Of a stretch of DNA of 64,000 bases, positions 9,802 to 19,710 are shown piece after piece. The DNA is from Microbulbifer sp. SAOS-129_SWC (GTDB taxonomy: Bacteria > Pseudomonadota > Gammaproteobacteria > Pseudomonadales > Cellvibrionaceae), in contig NZ_CP155567.1 in NCBI RefSeq assembly GCF_039696035.1, forward strand, positions 3,033,001-3,097,000, in the 5' to 3' direction. Position 1 is the first letter of the stretch. Each line of letters begins with the position of its first letter. Under the pieces are notes generated by a model. It had not been told where the DNA came from, ran no database searches, and worked only from the letters and a program-made list of their open reading frames with translations. Position numbers and translations under genes: made by a program.

Positions 9802-10302
9802 TCAGTTGGCAGTTCCCTGCACGAACAGCTCCTTGATCGTCTCCGCCAATGCCTTCGCCGTATCTTCAAAGGCGAGGAAATGCGGGATCAGCGCCGAGTC
9901 GCGCCACCATTCGTCCTGCTCCACCGGCACCAGCGCCGGTGCCAGAATAAGTAGCGCCACCACCACGATGCCGCCGCGCGCCAGCCCGAACACCATACCC
10001 AGTACCCGGTCGGTACCCGACAGGCCAGTCGCCTCGACGAACGCCGACAGGGTCATATTGAGCCCGGCGCCGGCCAGCAGCGTGAAAATGAACAGGATGG
10101 CAAAGGCAGCGATGGCCTGCAGTGACGGCGTGTCCACCAGATTGGAAAGCAGTGGCGCCAGCTCGTCGCGAAACATCATGGCAATGACGAAGGCAGCAAC
10201 CCAGGTCAGGAGGGAGAGGGTTTCGCGCACGAAACCACGGCTGAGACCGATCAGCGTGGAGATGGCCACGATTGCCAGAATGGTCCAGTCAGCCCAGTTC
10301 AT
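9802..10302 (-). CDS. cvpA: CvpA family membrane protein
   Basis: 166 aa inner-membrane protein with about four hydrophobic segments (IVAISTLIGLSRG, LLTWVAAFVIAMMF, AAFAILFIFTLLAG, GGIVVVALLIL). In E. coli CvpA is needed for colicin V production and affects envelope homeostasis; the molecular role is unknown. The cvpA-purF pairing is conserved across gammaproteobacteria and supports the call. Confidence 0.92.
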   Translation of the reverse strand: MNWADWTILAIVAISTLIGLSRGFVRETLSLLTWVAAFVIAMMFRDELAPLLSNLVDTPSLQAIAAFAILFIFTLLAGAGLNMTLSAFVEATGLSGTDRVLGMVFGLARGGIVVVALLILAPALVPVEQDEWWRDSALIPHFLAFEDTAKALAETIKELFVQGTAN

Positions 10303-10435
10303 CCAGTCCTACCTGCCAGGCGGCGGTCGCCGCGAAGAGCGCGCATTCTAACTGAAGCGCTCCAGCGCGTGAAGCTGTTCGCAAACACAGTAGAAATTAG
10401 GATCTGCAGCCTTCCGGTTGACGTCGCTTGCCAAA

Positions 10436-11068
10436 TCAGGCCTTGAAGCGTAACACGAGGGTGCTGGCGCCGAGCATCTGGTCCAGCTCGCGCTTGACTG
10501 ACTCGGCGTCCGTCTTGCTGACCTTGGGCCCGACAAATACGCGCACGAAGTGCCCCTTGTCGGTGGTCACGGCACGGGTGTAGGCCTTGTAACCGTCGTC
10601 CATCAGCTTGTCGCGCAGCTTTTCCGCGCGCGCCTTGTCGCGGTAGGCCGCCACCTGCACCACCCAGGCCATCGGCAGGCCCTTGGCATCGAGCAGCGGG
10701 CCGGAATCCTGTTTCGCCAGTGCTTCTTTAGCGGGTTTTTGCGGCTCGGCTTTCTTCGGCTCAGACGCTTTTTGCGGTGTTTCGGCGGGCTCGGGGGAAC
10801 GCTGTTCCACTACTTCCGGCTGGAACAGCGTGTCTGCCGGCGGTGCCGGTGCCGCATCGGCCACCGGTTCCGGAGCAGCCATCTCGATCGGCTCGATATC
10901 CGGGGCCGGCGGAATCTGGCTGGTCATATCGATATAGCGGGTGCCTTCGCGGTCGAACAGGCTGGGCAGAAAGATCACCGCCAGCGCGATCAGCACCAGC
11001 GCACCGACAATGCGCTGCCGAAAGCCATCATTCAAGCGGCCACGCCTGGCCGGTTCACGACTCGCCAT
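10436..11068 (-). CDS. SPOR-domain protein (DedD-like)
   Basis: 210 aa. One transmembrane helix near residues 18-36 (IVGALVLIALAVIFLP) is followed by a Pro/Glu/Ala-rich periplasmic linker. A C-terminal SPOR domain (~130-208, AWVVQVAAYRDKARAEKL) is of the type that binds denuded septal peptidoglycan. Bitopic layout and position between folC and cvpA match DedD, a non-essential division protein. The ATG at 11068 overlaps the folC stop by 14 bases; longer upstream readings run through folC in the wrong frame. Confidence 0.9.
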   Translation of the reverse strand: MASREPARRGRLNDGFRQRIVGALVLIALAVIFLPSLFDREGTRYIDMTSQIPPAPDIEPIEMAAPEPVADAAPAPPADTLFQPEVVEQRSPEPAETPQKASEPKKAEPQKPAKEALAKQDSGPLLDAKGLPMAWVVQVAAYRDKARAEKLRDKLMDDGYKAYTRAVTTDKGHFVRVFVGPKVSKTDAESVKRELDQMLGASTLVLRFKA

Positions 11069-12332
11069 CACCCACTTCCCGGATCTGTTGTAAAACTTCC
11101 GCCACAGTAAAGAAGGATCCGAAGACAAGCAACCTGTCCTGCGACCCGAGAGTCGGCAACAGCTGCGCCAGACCATCGACGACCGCCGGACACTGGCGGT
11201 CGATCCGCGCCGTGTCGACACCGGCGCGCTGCAACCCGTCCAGCAGCGCGGCGCAATCCGCCGCGCGCGGATTGCCCGGCAGCAGTGCCGGATGCCAGTG
11301 GCTGACCAGGTCATCGAGCGGCGCGAACAGCCCGGCCAGATCTTTGTCGGCCATCGCCGCCACCAGCACATGGGTGGCGCCGGCCACCGGGTTGTCGCGC
11401 AGCCAGCGCGCCAGGTATTCCGCCGCGGCCGGGTTGTGGCCCACGTCGAGTAACAGTGTGCGGCCGCGGTACTGCAGCTGCTGGCGGCGTCCGGCCAGGC
11501 GTATGCCGGCCAGTGCCCCGGTCACTGCACGCGCGGTTCCGCCCCCGGCGCCGCTGCCGGGCAGCGCATCCAGCAACGCCAGCGCGGTGATCGCAGCGCC
11601 GATACTGGGGCGCGGCAAGCTGATCGGCGGCAGCGCCAATTCCAACTCACCGAAGCGGTAGCGGTCAGCAGTGACAGTGAAGTCGCGGTCGATAAAGTAC
11701 GCCGGCGCGCCGGTGCCGGCGGCCGCCGCCAGCACCGACTGCGGCGGTGCCGGGTCGGCACAGATGAACGGGCGGCCGGAGCGCAGGATGCCGGCCTTCT
11801 CGGCGCCGATCACCTCGCGGTCGCTGCCCAGCCAGGCCTCGTGATCCACCGCCACGCTGGTGATCACCGCGACATCCCCATCCACCAGGTTGACCGCGTC
11901 CAGGCGCCCGCCGAGCCCCACTTCGAGCAGCGCAAACTCGACGCCGGCGCGCTTGAACAGCCACAGCGCCGCCAGTGTGGTGTACTCGAAATAGGTCAGG
12001 CTGATATCGCCGCGGGCCGCCTCGATCGCCTCGAAGGCAAGCACCAGGTCGGCGTCCTCCACCTCGCGGCCACCGATGCGTACCCGCTCGTTGAAGCGCA
12101 GCAGGTGCGGGGAGGTGTAGGCGCCGACGCTGCGCCCGCCGGCGCACAGCAGCGCCTCGGCGCTGGCGACGCAGGAACCCTTGCCGTTGGTGCCGGCAAC
12201 GGTAATGACATGCGGCGCCGGCTGGCGCACGCCGAGCGTATCCGCCACGGTGGATACCCGCTCCAGGCCCAGTTCAATTTCAGTGGGGTGCAGCCGCTCG
12301 AGGCGAGCCAGCCAGTCTTGCAGTGACATCAT
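11055..12332 (-). CDS. folC: Bifunctional folylpolyglutamate synthase / dihydrofolate synthase
   Basis: Adds glutamate to dihydropteroate and to folates. 425 aa, the usual FolC length. P-loop VAGTNGKGS (~44-52), the Mur-ligase-type segment EVGLGGRLDAVN and the DVGHNPAA motif of the C-terminal domain are present. The start is ATG at 12332 or the adjacent ATG at 12329. Upstream accD is 172 bases away, separated by a REP-like hairpin; downstream the SPOR gene overlaps. Confidence 0.95.
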   Translation of the reverse strand: MMSLQDWLARLERLHPTEIELGLERVSTVADTLGVRQPAPHVITVAGTNGKGSCVASAEALLCAGGRSVGAYTSPHLLRFNERVRIGGREVEDADLVLAFEAIEAARGDISLTYFEYTTLAALWLFKRAGVEFALLEVGLGGRLDAVNLVDGDVAVITSVAVDHEAWLGSDREVIGAEKAGILRSGRPFICADPAPPQSVLAAAAGTGAPAYFIDRDFTVTADRYRFGELELALPPISLPRPSIGAAITALALLDALPGSGAGGGTARAVTGALAGIRLAGRRQQLQYRGRTLLLDVGHNPAAAEYLARWLRDNPVAGATHVLVAAMADKDLAGLFAPLDDLVSHWHPALLPGNPRAADCAALLDGLQRAGVDTARIDRQCPAVVDGLAQLLPTLGSQDRLLVFGSFFTVAEVLQQIREVGDGES

Positions 12333-12373
12333 CTGTTAAAACCGTCGCAACGTATGTTTGCCGCGCCGAAATG

Positions 12374-12443
12374 CAGGAGCGGCCGCTGGCCGCGATCGGC
12401 CTCCCGCGGGAACGGCTCCGATCGCGACCAGCGGCCGCTCCTG
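12374..12443. repeat. REP-like palindrome between accD and folC
   Basis: Long imperfect hairpin: it starts CAGGAGCGGCCGCTGG and ends CCAGCGGCCGCTCCTG, with an internal CCCGCGGG loop region. The outline resembles the intergenic GGAGCG-type REP palindromes of Pseudomonas. No T-run follows, so it is more likely a REP or mRNA-stability element than a terminator. Confidence 0.7.
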
Positions 12444-12504
12444 TTTCATCAATCTCGTCGCCAGCCCGGCATCGTCGTCCGCACGGACGGGATACCGGCA
12501 GCGC

Positions 12505-13359
12505 TCAGCTCCAGGCCAGCTTGCCCAGCAGGCGGCCGATGGTTTCGCGCATCTCGTAGCGCGGGATAATCATATCGATGGCGCCGTGATCCAGCAGGAA
12601 CTCCGCGCGCTGGAAGCCCTTGGGCAGCTTCTGGCGGATGGTCTGCTCGATGATATTGGGCCCGGCAAAACCGGCGCGCGCGCCGGGCTCGGCGGCGTTG
12701 ATATCGCCCAGCAGTGCCAGTGACGCGGACACACCACCATAAACCGGATCGGTCATCACCGAGATATAGGGCACGCCGGCCATCTTCATTTTTTCCAGCA
12801 CCGCGGAGGTCTTGGCCATCTGCATCAGCGAGATCAGCGCCTCCTGCATGCGCGCCCCACCGGTGGCGGAAAAGCATACCAGCGGGATGCGCTCTTCCAG
12901 CGCCAGTTGCGCGGCGCGGGTAAAGCGCTCGCCGACCACATAGCCCATGGAACCGCCGTGAAAGGCAAACTCGAACGCCACCGCCACCAGCGGCTTGCCC
13001 TCGAGGGTGCCGCGCATGGCAATCAGCGCATCCTTCTCACCGGTAGCTTTCTGCGCCTGGCTCAAGCGATCCTTGTATTTTTTCACATCCTTGAATTTCA
13101 GGCGGTCCACCGGTTCCACATCGGTGGCCAGCTCTTCGCGCCCGTCTTCGTCGAGGAAGATATCCAGGCGCCGGCGCGCGCCGATGCGCATGTGGTGATC
13201 GCACTTCGGGCACACTTCCAGATTGCGCTCCAGCTCCGGGCGGTACAGCATGGCGTCGCACTTGACGCACTTCTTCCACACCCCCTCCGGAACCTTGCTG
13301 GCGCCGGCGCGGCGCTCGGTGCGGATCACTGCGGGAACAATTTTTTCTAACCAGCTCAT
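12505..13359 (-). CDS. accD: Acetyl-CoA carboxylase carboxyltransferase subunit beta
   Basis: Transfers carboxyl from biotin to acetyl-CoA, the committed step of fatty-acid synthesis, with AccA. 284 aa from the ATG at 13359 (MSWLEKIVP). The N-terminal zinc ribbon is visible as CVKC ... CPKC. The crotonase-like carboxyltransferase core contains [12 protein letters not shown]. The 12 residues encoded upstream of this ATG are not part of the family. The gene follows trpA in the ancestral trpF-trpB-trpA-accD-folC order. Confidence 0.96.
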   Translation of the reverse strand: MSWLEKIVPAVIRTERRAGASKVPEGVWKKCVKCDAMLYRPELERNLEVCPKCDHHMRIGARRRLDIFLDEDGREELATDVEPVDRLKFKDVKKYKDRLSQAQKATGEKDALIAMRGTLEGKPLVAVAFEFAFHGGSMGYVVGERFTRAAQLALEERIPLVCFSATGGARMQEALISLMQMAKTSAVLEKMKMAGVPYISVMTDPVYGGVSASLALLGDINAAEPGARAGFAGPNIIEQTIRQKLPKGFQRAEFLLDHGAIDMIIPRYEMRETIGRLLGKLAWS

Positions 13360-13502
13360 CTCGTTACCACTTCCGATGTTTTGCGGGCCGAACAACTTTT
13401 CGACCAGTGGGTTTCAGGCTGAGAATTAAAACACTATCGTACAATGGAGGCCCGGTCAGTTCAGCCGCCAAATCGGGCTTTCTGGCCAGTTCGTGACGCC
13501 GA

Positions 13503-14312
13503 TCAAGCGTCCAGCGCGCCGCGCATCTCCCCCACCAGCGCAGCGACACGCTCGCGCGCCGCGTCGGCGGATTGCGCCTCACCGATCGCCGCCACCAGCA
13601 CACTGCCGACCACCGCGCCGTCGCCATCGGCGCTCACCGCCCGGGCCGAGGCGCCGTCCTTGATACCGAAGCCGACACACAGTGGCAGCTCGGTGTGGCG
13701 GCGGATGCGCGCCAGGTTCTCGCTCACCGACTTTGGATCCAGGTTGCCGGCGCCGGTGACACCCTTCAGGGATACATAGTAGACAAAGCCGCTGGCGAGG
13801 CGCGCGATGGCCTCGACCCGCGCGTCACTGGTGGTCGGCGTGAGCAGGAAGATATTGCGCAGGTTGCGCGCCCGCAGCATCTCGTTCAGCGGGCCGGCCT
13901 CTTCCGCCGGCAGGTCCACGGTCAGGGCGCCATCCACACCGGCTTCGCCGGCGGCATCGGCAAAGCGTTCCGCACCCATCTTCTCGATCGGGTTGGCGTA
14001 GCCCATGAGGATCACCGGGGTATCGGGGTCCTCGCGACGGAACTCCGCCACCATTTCCAGGCACTTGCGCAGTGAAGTCTTGTGCTCCAGCGCGCGCTCG
14101 TGCCCTTTCTGGATCACCGGGCCCTCGGCCATCGGGTCGGAGAAAGGCACACCCAGTTCGATCAGGTCGGAGCCGCTGGCCACCAGCTGGTGCATCAGCG
14201 GCACGGTATTTTCCGGGCCGCCATCGCCGGCGACGATGTAGGTCACCAGCGCCTTGCGCCCCTCGGCGCGCAGCGCGGCGAAGCGGCGGTCGATTCTATT
14301 CTGTTCTGTCAC
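13503..14312 (-). CDS. trpA: Tryptophan synthase alpha subunit
   Basis: Cleaves indole-3-glycerol phosphate to indole, which is channelled to TrpB. 269 aa. Catalytic acids lie in ELGVPFSDPMAEGP (Glu ~50, Asp ~61). Glycine-rich phosphate-binding segments include GVTGAG and GFGIKDG. Read in the same direction as trpB, 75 bases downstream of it. Confidence 0.96.
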   Translation of the reverse strand: MTEQNRIDRRFAALRAEGRKALVTYIVAGDGGPENTVPLMHQLVASGSDLIELGVPFSDPMAEGPVIQKGHERALEHKTSLRKCLEMVAEFRREDPDTPVILMGYANPIEKMGAERFADAAGEAGVDGALTVDLPAEEAGPLNEMLRARNLRNIFLLTPTTSDARVEAIARLASGFVYYVSLKGVTGAGNLDPKSVSENLARIRRHTELPLCVGFGIKDGASARAVSADGDGAVVGSVLVAAIGEAQSADAARERVAALVGEMRGALDA

Positions 14313-14387
14313 TGCTTTAATCCCTATTGCACTGTGGGAGTCGGCCCGGCCGCGCTTGCCTGGCGGAATCGCCGGCGCGGCCGCCTC

Positions 14388-15617
14388 TTACACTTCGATG
14401 CCGTCGATCGCGGCCACGGTGAAAATATCCTTGTCGCCGCGCCCGGACAGGTTCACGACAATGTTCTGTTCCGGTTTCATGGTCGCCGCCAGCTTGAGGC
14501 CGTAGGCCACCGCATGACTGGATTCCAGCGCCGGAATAATGCCCTCGGTGCGGGTCAGGGTGCGGAAGGCGGCGAGCGCCTCCTCGTCGTCGGCAGTGAC
14601 ATACTGCACCCGGCCGATATCTTTCAGCCACGCGTGCTCCGGGCCCACGCCCGGATAATCGAGACCGGCGGAAACCGAGTGGGTCTCGATAATCTGGCCG
14701 TCTTCGTCTTCCATCAGGTAGGTGCGGTTGCCGTGCAGGATGCCAGGCACCCCGTCGTTCAGCGGCGCGGCGTGATGGCCGGTGGCCAGCCCCTCACCGC
14801 CGGCCTCGACGCCGAACATCTTCACGTCGCTGTCGCCCAGGAACGGGTGGAACAGGCCGATGGCATTGGAGCCGCCGCCGACACAGGCAACCAGCGCGTC
14901 CGGCAGCCGGCCGAACTCTTCCAGGCTCTGGCGCCGGGCCTCGCGGCCGATCACCGAGTTGAAATCGCGCACCAGCTGCGGGTAGGGGTGCGGGCCGGCC
15001 ACGGTACCGATGATGTAGAAGGTATCGTCGACATTGGTAACCCAGTCGCGCATGGCTTCGTTCATCGCGTCTTTCAATGTCTTGGAGCCGGACTCCACCG
15101 GGATCACCTCGGCGCCCAGCAGCTTCATGCGGTAGACATTGGGTGACTGGCGCTTGACGTCTTCGGCACCCATGTACACGGCGCACTTGAGCCCCAGGCG
15201 TGCGGCCACAGTGGCCGTGGCGACGCCGTGCTGGCCGGCGCCGGTCTCGGCAATCACGCGGGTCTTGCCACTGTGCTTGGCCAGCAGCGCCTGCCCCACC
15301 GTGTTATTCACCTTGTGGGCGCCGGTGTGGTTGAGGTCTTCACGCTTGAGCCAGATGCGCGCACCGCCGGCCTTCTCGGTGAGGCGCTCGGCCAGATACA
15401 GCGGCGACGGGCGGCCGACATAGTGGGCCAGGTCGTAATCAAAGGCGGCGACAAATTCCGGATCGTCTTTCAGGCGCGAGTACATCTCGCGCAACTCGTC
15501 CAGCGCACCGATCAATGTCTCCGATACGAAACGGCCACCGTAGGGCCCGAAATGCCCGCTGGCATCCGGGTAGGCGGAAAAATCTATCGCGCCGCCTTTA
15601 CCACCTTGCTCACTCAC
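14388..15617 (-). CDS. trpB: Tryptophan synthase beta subunit
   Basis: PLP enzyme joining indole and serine to give tryptophan. 409 aa from GTG at 15617. That start is chosen because AAGGAG lies seven bases upstream and the protein then begins [17 protein letters not shown], normal for the family; the ATG at 15656 lies in the trpF tail. PLP lysine is in [10 protein letters not shown], and the phosphate loop is [10 protein letters not shown]. Forms an alpha2beta2 complex with TrpA. Confidence 0.96.
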   Translation of the reverse strand: MSEQGGKGGAIDFSAYPDASGHFGPYGGRFVSETLIGALDELREMYSRLKDDPEFVAAFDYDLAHYVGRPSPLYLAERLTEKAGGARIWLKREDLNHTGAHKVNNTVGQALLAKHSGKTRVIAETGAGQHGVATATVAARLGLKCAVYMGAEDVKRQSPNVYRMKLLGAEVIPVESGSKTLKDAMNEAMRDWVTNVDDTFYIIGTVAGPHPYPQLVRDFNSVIGREARRQSLEEFGRLPDALVACVGGGSNAIGLFHPFLGDSDVKMFGVEAGGEGLATGHHAAPLNDGVPGILHGNRTYLMEDEDGQIIETHSVSAGLDYPGVGPEHAWLKDIGRVQYVTADDEEALAAFRTLTRTEGIIPALESSHAVAYGLKLAATMKPEQNIVVNLSGRGDKDIFTVAAIDGIEV

Positions 15618-15652
15618 AATACTGCTCCTTATCCACGCGGACTTCCGTCCAA

Positions 15653-16276
15653 TCAAGCTTCCACAAACGCGCGTTTGGCCGCGCGAATAAACGCCCGGAC
15701 CTTGTCCGGGTCCTTGCGCCCGGGCGCCGCCTCGACACCACCGCTGACATCCACCGCCTGCGGCTGTGCCGCGGCGATGGCCCGCGCCACATTGTCCGGC
15801 TTCAGACCACCGGCCAGCACTATCTGCCGGCCGCTGTCCCGCGGCACGCGCTGCCAGTCAAAAGATTCCCCGGTGCCACCCGGCACACCCGGACGGTAGG
15901 CGTCCAGCAGGAAACCCCGTGCGTTCGGGTGCGCGGCCATGGCCGCCGCTACATCGAGATCGGCTTTCATGCGCAGCGCCTTGAGATAGGGGCGCTGGAA
16001 CTGCTCGCAGTAATCGGCCGACTCACTGCCGTGAAATTGCAGCAGATTGAGCGGCACACGCGCCAGGACGTCGCGCACGGCCACCGCATCGGCATCGACG
16101 AACAGGCCCACCAGGGTCGTCAAGGGCGGTACGACACGGGCGATCGCGGCAGCCTGCTGCACTGCCACAAAACGCGGGCTTTTGGCGTAAAACACCAGGC
16201 CCAACGCGTCCGCGCCCGCTGCGCTCACCGCGATTGCGTCGTCGATGTCAGTGATGCCACAGATTTTTACTTGCAT
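15653..16276 (-). CDS. trpF: Phosphoribosylanthranilate isomerase
   Basis: Third step of the tryptophan branch, 207 aa TIM barrel. Catalytic Cys is in the N-terminal VKICGIT (residues 3-9); the C-terminal phosphate site is ALDVSGG-like (AVDVSGGVE). The ATG at 16276 gives the standard N-terminus; the frame upstream to 16450 is unrelated. Only 35 bases separate it from trpB. Divergent from the GntR module, so both promoters lie in 16277-16508. Confidence 0.95.
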   Translation of the reverse strand: MQVKICGITDIDDAIAVSAAGADALGLVFYAKSPRFVAVQQAAAIARVVPPLTTLVGLFVDADAVAVRDVLARVPLNLLQFHGSESADYCEQFQRPYLKALRMKADLDVAAAMAAHPNARGFLLDAYRPGVPGGTGESFDWQRVPRDSGRQIVLAGGLKPDNVARAIAAAQPQAVDVSGGVEAAPGRKDPDKVRAFIRAAKRAFVEA

Positions 16277-16443
16277 CGCGCCTTTCCATGACCTCGCGCA
16301 CTGCGTCACTAGCGCCGTGTCGAACTCTCGATTCGCAGCCGACCGGCCACGCAAAAATGGGGGAGCCCGGGATACTAGCAGATTGGCCGATGACGCGAAA
16401 TGCGCAGGCGCCACTGCCGCTCCGCTGCCGAAGTACTGCGGAG

Positions 16444-16488
16444 TTGACAAGCGACAGCGGCCAACCTACTGTACCACCACACACAGTA
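16444..16488 (+). promoter_or_regulatory. Sigma70-type promoter and overlapping palindromic operator of the GntR-ABC module
   Basis: TTGACA at 16444-16449, a 17-base spacer and TACTGT at 16467-16472 form a good promoter about 35 bases upstream of the GntR start. The -10 hexamer is also the left half of an inverted repeat TACTGT-N10-ACAGTA (16467-16488). An operator covering the -10 of a GntR-family gene is the expected layout for autorepression, released by an inducer. Confidence 0.7.
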
Positions 16489-16508
16489 CAGAAGGAACGG
16501 AAATCCGT

Positions 16509-16913
16509 ATGATCCAGATCAACACCGGCGACTCCCGCCCCATCTTCAGGCAGATCGTCGACAGTATCCGGCGCCAGATCGCCGCCGGCGAACTGGCGCC
16601 GGGCACCAAGCTACCCAGCGTGCGCGGACTGGCGATGCAGCTGACGATCAATACCAATACCGTCGCCAAGGCCTACGGCGAACTGACTGCCCAGGGCTGG
16701 GTGGAATCCCGCCCCGGGCTGGGCCTGTTCGTTTCCAAGCCGCGCAAACTGTTCAGTGACCGCGAGCAGGAGCGCCGGCTGAACGAGGCAATCCAGCAGT
16801 TCATCAACCAGGTCATCGGCCTCGACTACGACGCCGACGATTTGCTCGCACGCCTGGAGCGCGACCTCAAGGCGCTGGACGCGGGTCCGGCCAGGAGTGC
16901 CGGCAATGAATGA
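16509..16913 (+). CDS. GntR-family repressor, YtrA subfamily
   Basis: 134 aa. The N-terminal winged helix-turn-helix covers about 10-75 (PIFRQIVDSIRRQIAAGEL, PSVRGLAMQLTINTNTVAKAY). A short C-terminal helical tail rather than a large effector domain places it in the YtrA subfamily, which controls ABC transporter operons. Start ATG at 16509 is preceded by GAAGGAACGG. It overlaps the ABC ATPase start by eight bases. Likely represses its own operon through the palindrome at 16467-16488; the inducer is unknown. Confidence 0.9.
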   Translation: MIQINTGDSRPIFRQIVDSIRRQIAAGELAPGTKLPSVRGLAMQLTINTNTVAKAYGELTAQGWVESRPGLGLFVSKPRKLFSDREQERRLNEAIQQFINQVIGLDYDADDLLARLERDLKALDAGPARSAGNE

Positions 16914-17805
16914 TCCGGCCATTTCCACCCGCAATCTCACCAAACACTTCGGGGGCAAGTGCGCGCTGGATCAGCTCAGTGTCGATATTCCCCGCGGCGG
17001 CATCCACGCCATCGTTGGCAGTAACGGCGCCGGCAAATCCACCCTGTTCCGCCTGTTATTGGGCCTGGCCGAGCCCAGCGGTGGCAGCTCCCGGGTGCTC
17101 GGCTGCGACAGCCTGCAACTGACCGCGGACCTGCGCGGCCGTATCGGTTTCGTCAACGAGGAACACACACTGCCCGAGTGGATGACGGTCGGAGCGGTCA
17201 AGGCCATGCAGCAACAGCTCTACCCCCAGTGGCAGGAAGCCATTTACCGGGAGGTCCTGGGCAGCTTCGACGTGCAAGCCGCGCAGAAGGTGAGCGAGCT
17301 GTCCCGCGGCGAGCGCGCCGGTTTCAACCTGTCGCTGGCACTGGCGCAGAGCCCCGAACTCCTGATCCTCGATGAGCCGACGCTGGGCCTGGATATCGTG
17401 GCCAAGCGCGCATTCCTCGAGGCATTGATGTTTGTCGGCGCGGACAACGGCGGCACCATCATTTACTGCTCACACCAGATGGAGGAAATCGAGCGGGTGG
17501 CCGACAACCTGCTGATCATGGAGCACGGCGCACTGAGCGCCATGTCACCGCCGGATGAATTCCGCCAGCGGGTGGGCTACTGGATCGTGGACTTTCCCGA
17601 GTACCAGCCGACCAACGCCGAAATTCCCGGATTGCTGCAGGCGCGCCGCATCGACGACCAATACCACCTGATGGTCCTCGATGCCGACGAAAAGCTGCAA
17701 CGCTATCTGCGCGAACGCGGTGCCAGCGTATACAGCCAACAGCCGGTCAGCCTCGACCAGGCGATCAACGGGTATCTGGCCAAAAACCATCGCGTGGCCC
17801 AGTAG
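16906..17805 (+). CDS. ABC transporter ATP-binding protein
   Basis: 299 aa from ATG at 16906. Walker A GSNGAGKST (~37-45), Q-loop region near FVNEEHT, degenerate signature ELSRGERAG (~130), Walker B LLILDEP (~152), H-loop YCSHQ. The signature departs from LSGGQ (LSRGE), a common change in YtrB- or CcmA-like ATPases. The C-terminal ~70 residues are a variable accessory region. Partners the membrane protein encoded next; the cargo is not evident. Confidence 0.92.
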   Translation: MNDPAISTRNLTKHFGGKCALDQLSVDIPRGGIHAIVGSNGAGKSTLFRLLLGLAEPSGGSSRVLGCDSLQLTADLRGRIGFVNEEHTLPEWMTVGAVKAMQQQLYPQWQEAIYREVLGSFDVQAAQKVSELSRGERAGFNLSLALAQSPELLILDEPTLGLDIVAKRAFLEALMFVGADNGGTIIYCSHQMEEIERVADNLLIMEHGALSAMSPPDEFRQRVGYWIVDFPEYQPTNAEIPGLLQARRIDDQYHLMVLDADEKLQRYLRERGASVYSQQPVSLDQAINGYLAKNHRVAQ

Positions 17806-17841
17806 GAAGAAAACAACAGGGAAAAAACAAAGGGATATAAA

Positions 17842-19710
17842 ATGTGGAATCTCATTCGATGCGAATGCCTACGCTTTCGCAAATGGGCCCTGGGCCTCGC
17901 CGCATTGCACCTGCTACTGCTCGGTTACCTGTATATCAACGGTGCGCTGCAACCTTCCGACTCCGACATCGCCAACAGCGCAGCCATCCTCTATGCGTTG
18001 CTGGGCCTCGGCTTCGGCCTGGTGCAGATCGGCGGTTACCGCCGCCCCAGCCAGTGGGTATTTCTGATGCACCGGCCGCTGGCGCCAGCGCGCATCTGGC
18101 TCGCGCTCGTGGCCGGTGCGCTGACGCTGCTCTCCGTCGCCATCATCGCGCCGCTGTATCTGACTCTGCTGGGCGCCGATCTGAGCGGCGCGCAGGACCT
18201 CGACCTGCGCGTTTATCTGCTGCCGCTGTTCTTGTTTGGGCTGGCATTCTGCGGCTATCTGTGCGGTACCTTTATCCTGCTGAGCAGTAGCCGTGTTGCT
18301 CTCGTGGTGCTCGCGCTGCCGACACTGTTCATGACCCGGGAAGCCGGGCTGTGGATCTTCATTCCACAACTAGCGGTAACCGGCCTGCTGTTGTGGCTGA
18401 ATCGCTGTGCCTTCAAGCCGGACCGGCAGGCCCGCCTGAAATCCCCCACGGCGCTGGTACCTACCGCGCTGGCCATTCAGTGGGGACTCTATTGCGCGCT
18501 GTATATTGCCACGTCACTCGGCTACCAGTTTGGCCTGATGGCGATCAGGCAACACCCCAATTACAACCCGGCCCCGGATACCACCCGGGCCATTACGGCC
18601 ATGGCGGATTCGGCAGCGATGCAATATGCATTCGGCAACCAGGCACCGCCGATGCTGGAACAGGAGCTGGCAATTGCCGCAGTGCACCGCGCTGCACCGC
18701 AATGGAATCACTTCCCGTTTCACCAGCAACTACCATTCGCTGACACCGATCACTTCCTGTTCGATAAGGCGCGCAACATCCGCTGGCACTTCAGCCACGA
18801 CCGCATGCTATTCAAAGGCATCAATGTTCGCAGTGGTGCCGACGCCGGCTGGATGGGCCGCCGCGGCGCCGTCTACCCGTTTTCACAGAATCTGGCCAGC
18901 GGAGAGTATTTCCGCGGGATTCCACAGATCCTCGACAGCACCACCCTGGTCATGCCGCGGGCGATTTACCGGGTTGATTTCGACAACAGGCGCCTGGAAA
19001 TGCGCTATTCACTCGAACCGCAGGAGCATTTTCGCAGCGGCATACAGGTAGAGGGGAAAATGGCTATCGCCTTCAGCGATCGCAAGCTGTATTTCTTCGA
19101 TGCGTTTGACGTACAAAACGGACACGGCCCGCTGCAGGCCGACGCTGTAGTGCCGTTGCCGCAAACACGGGTGAATCTGCGCTGGGTGTACGCCGCGGAG
19201 CTGGCCGACGGTTTTGCGCTGACCTTCGTTTGCGGCAATTACGGCCGCGAGGGCTGGGATCCGGCTAGCCCCGCCTACCTGATCAGCGGACTGCTGCCGC
19301 TGGGCGGGGAGTTTGCCGTTACCCGCACTCGAACGCTGCAACCCATATACCCGCTGTGGTTCCGCTATAAGGAATACCTGATCTCGCCGCTGTTTGCCTA
19401 CCTGAATAGGGCGACCCGCTCGGCGATTGAACCGCAGAGTGAAAACTCGGTTGCGCTGCAGGAATTAATCGCGCGCCCGCTGCCGCAAAAAATCTCAACG
19501 GCAATGCTGGTCATGGCCCTGTTTTGCGCATTGATCACCGCCCTGCTGGCCCGGCGCACCCGGCTGTCACTCCCGGGTCGCGCAGCCTGGATACTGTGCA
19601 ACGCCTTAACCGGCCTGCCCGGACTGCTCAGCTTCCTGTTCCTGACCGACAGGCACAGCGCAACGGTACAAAAGCCCGCGCAGGGAATCCGCGAGGTGCA
19701 GCCGGCATGA
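17842..19710 (+). CDS. ABC-type membrane subunit with large extracytoplasmic domain
   Basis: 622 aa. About six hydrophobic helices occupy residues 15-235. A soluble, mainly beta-rich region of ~300 residues (about 245-545) follows, and two to three helices near 550-610 close it. The layout resembles an ABC-2-like permease with a big extracytoplasmic insertion. I recognise no named family. The gene follows the ATPase by 36 bases with a GGGATAT ribosome region, and its stop overlaps the peptidase start (ATGA), so it is co-translated with both. Permease function is inferred from position. Confidence 0.75.
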   Translation: MWNLIRCECLRFRKWALGLAALHLLLLGYLYINGALQPSDSDIANSAAILYALLGLGFGLVQIGGYRRPSQWVFLMHRPLAPARIWLALVAGALTLLSVAIIAPLYLTLLGADLSGAQDLDLRVYLLPLFLFGLAFCGYLCGTFILLSSSRVALVVLALPTLFMTREAGLWIFIPQLAVTGLLLWLNRCAFKPDRQARLKSPTALVPTALAIQWGLYCALYIATSLGYQFGLMAIRQHPNYNPAPDTTRAITAMADSAAMQYAFGNQAPPMLEQELAIAAVHRAAPQWNHFPFHQQLPFADTDHFLFDKARNIRWHFSHDRMLFKGINVRSGADAGWMGRRGAVYPFSQNLASGEYFRGIPQILDSTTLVMPRAIYRVDFDNRRLEMRYSLEPQEHFRSGIQVEGKMAIAFSDRKLYFFDAFDVQNGHGPLQADAVVPLPQTRVNLRWVYAAELADGFALTFVCGNYGREGWDPASPAYLISGLLPLGGEFAVTRTRTLQPIYPLWFRYKEYLISPLFAYLNRATRSAIEPQSENSVALQELIARPLPQKISTAMLVMALFCALITALLARRTRLSLPGRAAWILCNALTGLPGLLSFLFLTDRHSATVQKPAQGIREVQPA

